This document shows positions 57,372-64,000 of a DNA stretch of 64,000 bases, piece after piece. Each line of letters opens with the position of its first letter. Position 1 is the stretch's first letter. The notes beneath the pieces are model-generated. The model ran no database searches. It saw only the letters and a list, made by a program, of their open reading frames with translations, and had not been told where the DNA came from. Both the position numbers and the translations under genes were made by a program. Source of the stretch: Vitis vinifera (Eukaryota > Streptophyta > Magnoliopsida > Vitales > Vitaceae). The stretch is from positions 5,223,001 to 5,287,000 of the forward strand of contig NC_081821.1 of the NCBI RefSeq assembly GCF_030704535.1, read 5' to 3'.

Positions 57372-60336
57372 ATGGGAAGCGACAGCGAAGCAGAGAGGTC
57401 AGCGCACAAGGAGAAGGAGAAGAAGAAGTTGTCGGCTTTGGCTCCAATTGCCAAACCCCTCGCTGGCAAAAAGCTTTGCAAGCGTACCCTCAAGCTCATC
57501 CGTAGAGGTAGGTGGTTTTTTTTTTTTGGGTTAATTTAACATCTGTTTGATTGCTGGTAAAATGTGGGAAAAGAAAGAAGTTGAAGTCTGGGAGATGGCG
57601 CTTTATCCTGTTTGGTTTTTATTTTGAAGAAGCGCACCTCAATTAAATCAATGGATAATGCTATATATGTTTCTTTTTATTTATGTTTTTCTTTTTGGGG
57701 AAATGTTTATTCGATGATCTAGTAACGTTAGTTGCTGATAGAATGTGGGAAAGGCAAGTGAATGTGGACTGAAGGAGGGGGTTTGTTTCCTGAGGTTTCA
57801 AAATTAAATAATGGAAACCTTGATTGTTATTGATAGAATGGAAATCAATGGAAATGTTTATACAATGATTTAGTACCGTTTGGTTGTTGACAGAATGTGG
57901 GAAAGGAAAGTGACTTGAGTTTTTTTGGTCGTTAGTTTTATACGTTGTTCTGGGTTCTATGAAATGGAAAAGTGACTTTGTATTATTTTAAGTACAGGAG
58001 AAGTGGACTGAAGTAAGGGTTTTGTTTCCTGAGGTTTCAAAGTTAAACAATGGGAATTTCGATTAGACTTTCATCTTATTTTACTTTCTTTCCCTTTATT
58101 TTCTTGGCAACCAAAATGTGCATCTTATGTTACTTTCTTCATCTTTATTCTATCAGAAAATAAAATGAGGATCAGTGTTACCCTCAAGATTCTCATTTTA
58201 GGATTTGTCTGATCAGATGCCATGGTAGTTTGTTCATCATATGGCTGACTCCTGGTTTGTTGCATATTCTCTAAGCATTTTCTGTATATTCTTGGCTCTC
58301 ATTGGCATATTTTCTGTCAATAATTCTGCAAATTGAGTTATAGAGGATGTGAAGTTTCTTTGATGAAGTTGTGGGATTCTGTGCCCCTTTTTTATTGCAT
58401 GGCATGTTTTGTGTAACAATGACATCTTTTTGTTATTTCAGCTGCTGAGCACAAATGCTTGAAGAGAGGAGTGAAGGAGGTGGTTAAAGGTATCAGAAGG
58501 GGGGACAAGGGGTTAGTATCCAATTGGACATTTTGCTGTTTTTTCTGTTTATCTTCCTCTTTGTAGTTTCTTCAATGATCGACTGACTCATGTGCAAATT
58601 AGTAAAGACCATTTCTTCTAAATTTCTAATTGTTTGGTTAATTTGTAGTTGACATTGGTTTTCCCCCCTTCTTCCTGTGAGTGCAGATTTTGTGTTATAG
58701 CGGGGAATATCACTCCTATTGATGTCATTACTCATGTTCCTATATTATGTGAAGAGGCTGACATACCCTATGTGTATGTTCCCTCAAAAGAAGTAAGTTG
58801 GGGATTTTATTTTATTTTTTTGCATCATTATTTTTTGAGGTGTGATGATCTGTCTATTCTTTTTCCCATCCTATGTAGGTTCTTCAGGATGATAGAAGTT
58901 TTTCTGTTTTTGTCTTCTTTCCTTCTTTTCAATTTTACACACGCATGCATGGATCTTCAAGCAAAAATGTTCCTAGGTTTTACACCCAGATCCTTTTTTT
59001 TTTTTGACAAACAACCATAAAACAAATAATATATAAATGCCAAAAGAGTTGGTACAAAACGGATGAGTTTTATACCCAGATCATCACCATGATATCTGGG
59101 AAAAAGTGTCTCCTAGATTTTGTATGTTCCTTAAAAATGAGTCATCTCATGAAGTTTGAAAATCCTGTCCATTTGCAATGAGCCTATTTATGTGTTTGAT
59201 CAGGATCTTGCTGAGGATTTTGGGGTTTCATGGGGATAATGATGTTTCAAAAATTTTATCTAGATCATGGTGGCAGTTCCATTTGTTCTGATGGCTTCAT
59301 CAACAGGATAGAATTCTGCATCCAAATGCTATGTGATACATGAGTGATTTCCTTTTCATGTGACCTTAGACTATGCCCCTACTTTCTGTGCATTGATGCT
59401 TATTGGTAATTATGTTAGCCATAATATCACTTATAAAAAAGCAAAAAAAAAATTATGTTAGGCATAATATCAAGAGATATCGAGTATCATACAATCATTT
59501 GTCAAGGAAAACCCAAAATTTTCATGTTCATATTTGGAAATATCTTAAAAGGTTAAGGTGCATAAATGCGTAAATCCAGTTCCATGCTGATCCTCGTTGA
59601 GGGACACCGCCCCTTATTCAGATTAGCATGATTTCAATTTATGGTTTGGTCATTGGACTTATGCTCTTACACACAATTGAGGAGTCTGTTATCTCATAAA
59701 GTAAGTTGCCCGTTTCCAATGTTTATTGATTTACAAAAGTGGCATGGTTTTATCCTTGATTGCATGTATTTTGTGGTGATACGTTCCATTCAGTAAAAAC
59801 TCGAATGGCTTTTAGGTAAGTTTGTCAGTCAAATAGAAATTAGTTAGTTTCTTCAGCTTAATCAAAAGTTTTAATTCCATGTTTCTATTTTCAATCTGTT
59901 GTCTTGGAATTTGCATACAGGCTTCATATTTGGTACTTCATTATTGATAATTCAAATGCATATGAGTTGATCTGTAGATTCATAACTCATGTATGAAAGT
60001 AGTAAGAGCGCATTCAATTGTCTTGGAATGTAGACGCATGCATTCATGCACATCACTTAGATGATACAAGTCTATTCAATTCTCATGTGCAGCCTCATGA
60101 ATCAAAATAGTAAAAACATGTGGAATTTTGTCTCTATTTACCCCTCCGTTCTCTGATAAATCTGCTTTCTACAGGATCTTGCAAATGCAGGCTCCACTAA
60201 GAGGCCAACATGTTGTGTTCTTGTGCTAACCAAGCCCACCAAGGGAGAACTTGGCCAGGAGGAACAAGAAAAATTAAAGGCAGAGTACACCCAGGTTGTA
60301 TCTGATGTATCTGGGCTGACTTCCACCCTTTTCTGA
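57372..60336 (+). CDS. NHP2: H/ACA ribonucleoprotein complex subunit 2 (NHP2), 4 exons
   Basis: Exons run 57372-57507, 58442-58511, 58687-58792 and 60175-60336 (TGA), with GT-AG junctions, giving 157 aa, the normal length for plant NHP2. A charged N-terminal tail (EAERSAHKEKEKKK) precedes an L7Ae/NHP2 RNA-binding domain: KRTLKLIRR, LKRGVKEVVKGIRRGDKG, FCVIAGNITPIDVITHVPIL, EEADIPYVYVPSKE, DLANAGSTKRPTCCVLV. NHP2 binds H/ACA guide RNAs with dyskerin, NOP10 and GAR1, for rRNA pseudouridylation in the nucleolus. Intron 3 carries a small LINE insertion. The telo-box promoter fits ribosome-biogenesis regulation. Confidence 0.95.
58993..59066 (-). mobile_element. Severely truncated LINE insertion, 74 bp, in NHP2 intron 3
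   Basis: GTTTTACACCCAGATC (58977-58992) recurs with one mismatch at 59067-59082. Between them a T tract (minus-strand A tail) is followed by GACAAACAACCATAAAACAA, like the LINE 3' ends elsewhere in the window. Confidence 0.85.
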
Positions 60337-61621
60337 AGTGCAAAACAACTGCTGCGCATATTATTAATGTACTAAATTTTGGTTGATATAACATTTAGTT
60401 GTTCATGCATCGTTTGAAGTGGGAAATAGACAAAAGCATTGCTTTATATATGTTAGAAATGTGTTGTTGACTGGGAAAGCTTCTTTCATGCTGTGCACAC
60501 AGAAATTTTTTGATCCTTTTCTGACTGGTTGCACATCTAATGGTGGCCATTGCTATTATCATGCCTCCACCAGATCCAATAACAACAATATTAACAATTC
60601 CCTGGCCACCTATCCAAAAAAAAAATGAAACATTTCCCTGGCCAGGTAATACTTCATTATGTCATGTAAATGCATACAAGAACCTTCTGGAACCCTAAAG
60701 GCAGATGTACTAGTTTAGTTTGCTAATCTAAACTGAAATCGGTATTCAATTTTTAGAAGGCACATGCTGTCAGTAGCATTTATATAACTGCAATCCCTTT
60801 TGTCACCAACTAAATGGGTCTGATATCTGAATATTGTACCATTTGTCAAATAGTTCAAATCTAAATATGATCTTTCCCTCTTTGTTTCTACGGGACTTCA
60901 GAAGACAGCCATAATTTTAGGATGTAAAAAGGTTCAGCAAGGGATATCAAAATGGGAAAATGCAATCCAAGGAGGCATAAGATTTAGCATGTAACTCCTT
61001 GATGCATCTACACTCCGCGTACTGAGAAAATGGGGTTTAGATTAAAGAAGCATACAAGGTTGGAGCAGAGAAAGGCCTACCCAATGAATGATAAAACTAA
61101 CATATAAGAGAAGATTTTGATGGTAGTTGCAGTTTCTTTTTTCATCCCAGACTAGGAACGAATGGCAACGGATTGATTGAATGACAAAACAAGCAAAGCC
61201 TACCAGTCTCAGCAATTTATGTCAATCAAATCAGTGGGACTGGCATTTAAGAACCAGAGCACATACAGTAACTGTTAACATTTTATTTAGATTTAGCATA
61301 TAGGCATGAACAATGTCATACATGAAGATTATTGGTAAAGCCCCTTATTTTTAATTACAGAGACCCACAATTTATGCCATCCCTTATTTAAATCTCAAAA
61401 GGATGATGAAACTAAAAGAAAGATCAGTTCTTTGGGATCATTCCTTTCTTCAAAGGGAGCATTTGCCTGCAAATCTCAAAGAGTAGTGAACAAATCTCTC
61501 TGCTAAAAAGGGTCTCATGGTAACCAAAAAAAGAAATGGGAAAAAAAAAGGACTAGGACAGTGTAATATCCACATTCATAGTTTGGAACTTTGGAGTAAA
61601 ACAAACTATATGGTGTGAGAA
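60337..61621. other. Convergent spacer between NHP2 and the minus-strand gene
   Basis: Holds the 3' UTRs of both genes and the tiny insertion at 60609-60633. No further gene or element is seen. Confidence 0.5.
60609..60633 (+). mobile_element. Ultra-short poly(A) insertion, 25 bp
   Basis: An 11-bp direct repeat TTCCCTGGCCA (60598-60608 and 60634-60644) encloses only CCTATCC, ten A's and TGAAACAT. The CCTATC-An motif matches LINE 3' termini here. It is downstream of NHP2, possibly in the 3' UTR. Confidence 0.5.
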
Positions 61622-63902
61622 TCACTTTTGGGAAGACAAACTTTTGAAAAAGAAGACACCTAAACCACCAATTGCCAGGGATAAGATAATTGGAATGCCC
61701 ATGGATTCAATGTCAATCATCCTGTTTGCCCTATCTGTTCTTCCTTCTCGTGACCTCTCTCCCCAGTACTCATGCAGAAGACTGTTCAGATTGTCTAATT
61801 GATGCATTATCTGACGTTGCCCACGCACAACAACTAATATCTGTCAAAAACAGATTCACTAGTCAAAACAATTTTTTTTTTTTAAATGCTGAAAATAGAA
61901 CATGACAATAAAAGAGAAGCACAGCAATAGAACATCTTTGTTTAGAAAGGACCGAGTTAATTTCACTAGAACATGACAATGGAGGTACTGCTCTGAAATA
62001 TAATACATGAACTTCGAGAGTATAACTTCTATCATGACCCTTATTACATTAATATAACAGCTAGATCAAAGTTTGATTAAAATCACCAATATATCATAAT
62101 TTCCTCCCAGTTGTGCAGTTGAATGGAAGCATCTTGTGTGAGGAAAAGCACATGAATCACCAAAGTTCTAAGCTTTTGAAGCCAGTTCCTCGTTTATTTA
62201 TTTTTAATTTTTTACTTTTTTTATTTTTTGATCAGAAACAAACAAATGTATTAATAGAAAAAAACATAAGAAGGATGAGAGATCCTCCTCATGAAGTACA
62301 AACCTGATCAAAAGTGACTAAGTAAACCTCCACAAGGATGACTATACAATAAGGACAAAAGGCCTATACAAGTATAACAACAGCAACTCTTATAACCCAA
62401 CCCTAATGTGTACAAATCAAGAGCCAGCTAAGCTGAATTATACTCAAAGGGTAGGGTTTAAAAATGTTTGTACAGTAAGCCCAAAAAGGAACAAAAAAAT
62501 GAAACGAACCCCACAACGAATTTGACATCCTCCAAGTATTCTCGAAAATCCAAGCATTCCTCTCTTTCCACACAATCCACAACAAAGAGAGAGATGCTAT
62601 CCTCCAAAGAGCCCTTCCTCTAAGTGAATTCCCAAAACACTTAAAGGAGATCACCATCATATTACAAATATTGTTTGGCGAAACCCACTCCATTCCAGCC
62701 TGTGAAAAAATCCTATGCCACAATCCCAAAGTAATCAAACAATGCAAGAAAAAATTATCAATCATCTCACTACTCCTACATAGGATGCACCAATCAGGAC
62801 TAAGAGCTTTGAAATATTTTCTCAGCTGTAGTATGTCATTTGTATTTACCTTCTTAAGTGCCACTAACCGTGCAAAGGCCTTGACCTTAGATGAAACCTT
62901 TGATTTCCACAAAAAATTAGTTGGGTAGAAGGGGACTGAATCTGGAGAACAGGATAAGGCTAAAAAAACGATTTAATTGAGAAAACTCCTGAGGAGGACA
63001 GTACCCAAGATCTCACATCTGAATTATAAGGAGACAAATGAAAATTGGACAATAAGGACATTAATCTTTCAAGCCAGTTCCTCCTAAATGATGTGCAGCA
63101 ACAAGTTGGCCTTTTTTGATTTATTTATTGGGAGACATTGAGTGCTCAAAGAAACACTCAAAAAATGTTGATTCGAGACTTGGTATCACTACTAAAATAT
63201 CTCTACAGTTACTTTTTATTCCCACTTATTTGTTTGTGAAGACAAATAGATAAAGCAAAAACTTGGAGAGAAAGAGAGACCCTAGAGGTCATGATGGGAA
63301 TTACCACAATATCAATCCAAACAGATGCTTTGTTATGAATAGTATCAATGGCAAATGGTTCTCATCCTCATATATGCTTTAGGTTAAACCTTCCATTCGA
63401 ATGAAGAGTTTGCTTCTACATTTTTTTTAGATTGCCAATTTCTCCAAATATTTCCTTTATTTGTTTCATTATATCCTTTTTGTATCTTTGCCATATAATC
63501 CTTGTAAGCTTTCCCCCAAAAACTTAATCAAAGAACACTTTTATCCTCCCCCCACCCCATCAGTCATACATATATACAAATGCATCAAACTGAAAAAAAA
63601 AAAAAAAAAAAAGGTCATTATGAAGATACCTCATCCATCAGAGGGGAGTCTTTAGCCAATTGAGAAGAAGAGGAAGAATTAGGCAGTATAGACCCAGTCA
63701 AAGAACCATTTCCTAAGCCAGCCATGAAAAGAGAAGTGGGAGCAGAGCCATTGCAGGCATCAGCCTGCACAGCCAAGTTTTGTTGGCTAGCAGAAACTTT
63801 CCTGATAGAGAACTTGGAATTTAACTCTTCAATGCGAGATGTGAACTCATCCATTCTCTCATTCAGTGTGGAAATTTGTTCTGAGAGCTGAGTGATGACT
63901 CC
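61622..63902 (-). CDS. Coiled-coil, C-terminally anchored protein of unknown function (last two exons)
   Basis: Two coding exons are visible, 63902-63630 (91 codons) and 61840-61622 (72 codons plus TGA), joined by a GT-AG intron in phase 0. The gene continues upstream beyond the window, because exon 63902 begins at an acceptor (TTTTCCAG). The first part is a heptad-like coiled coil ([20 protein letters not shown]), then a Ser-rich linker. The last exon has [20 protein letters not shown] and ends with one hydrophobic helix, [18 protein letters not shown], and a short SLSSQK tail, typical of a tail-anchored membrane protein. I do not recognise the family. A truncated LINE sits in the intron. 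Confidence 0.75.
62192..63070 (-). mobile_element. 5'-truncated LINE, about 0.88 kb
   Basis: Exact 13-bp duplication AAGCCAGTTCCTC (62179-62191 and 63071-63083), with a T-rich tail at 62192-62230. The minus strand codes the zf-RVT end of ORF2: [38 protein letters not shown] and [16 protein letters not shown]. The 169-codon frame is open, but the rest is missing. It lies in the intron of the unknown minus-strand gene, sense to it. Confidence 0.88.
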
Positions 63903-64000
63903 CTGGAAAACTCAGACAGCAAGTTGGACAGTGAAAACTAGCATAAAAGTTGCTGACAAAGTGAGGTATAGGAAAACAAAAAATAAGAGATAAACGATGT

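Noticed and set aside
1..64000. CRISPR arrays, bacterial operons or viral cassettes
   Set aside because: None seen. The direct repeats present are tandem duplications, target-site duplications or microsatellites of a plant nuclear genome.

Overview
The window is nuclear DNA of a dicot plant. The genes have introns with canonical GT-AG junctions, the spacers are AT-rich, and there are telo-box promoters, LINE/L1-type and Ty1/copia and Ty3/gypsy elements, a tRNA-derived SINE and MITEs. The style of the LINEs and of the strictosidine-synthase-like genes makes me suspect grapevine (Vitis) or a relative; that is an impression, not something I could test.

Region 1 (1-13.2 kb) is a strictosidine synthase-like (SSL) cluster. 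It holds SSL-A on the minus strand, SSL-B and SSL-C on the plus strand, and a fourth, internally deleted copy. Each complete gene has three exons, and exon 2 is exactly 270 bp in all three. The A-B spacer is mostly a long foldback repeat and a TIR element with an 8-bp target duplication. SSL-C and its AT-rich upstream array were duplicated in tandem (offset about 3.4 kb), and the second copy decayed to a pseudogene. A copia relic lies between B and C.

Region 2 (13.2-57 kb) is a minus-strand pair: MED11 (14.2-16.0 kb, 3 exons, 115 aa) and the cytosolic phenylalanyl-tRNA synthetase beta subunit (18.0-55.7 kb, 19 exons, 592 aa). The synthetase has 1.78 kb of coding sequence spread over 37.6 kb. 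Its introns hold two near-full-length LINEs (about 6.5 and 6.1 kb, opposite orientations), several 5'-truncated LINEs with target-site duplications (TSDs), older LINE relics, a gypsy relic, a solo LTR, a SINE, TIR elements and a hairpin. All 19 exons still join in one open frame.

Region 3 (57-64 kb) has NHP2 on the plus strand (H/ACA snoRNP protein, 4 exons, 157 aa), with telo-boxes in its promoter. Convergent to it are the last two exons of a minus-strand gene for a coiled-coil, tail-anchored protein that I do not recognise.

The housekeeping genes serve transcription (MED11), translation (PheRS beta) and rRNA/snoRNP biogenesis (NHP2). The SSL cluster is lineage-expanded and probably secretory. 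The most noteworthy points are the LINE insertions, ranging from 6.5 kb to about 25 bp and nearly all bounded by TSDs, the conserved ATGA overlap between ORF1 and ORF2 in both long LINEs, and the long foldback between the divergent SSL genes.
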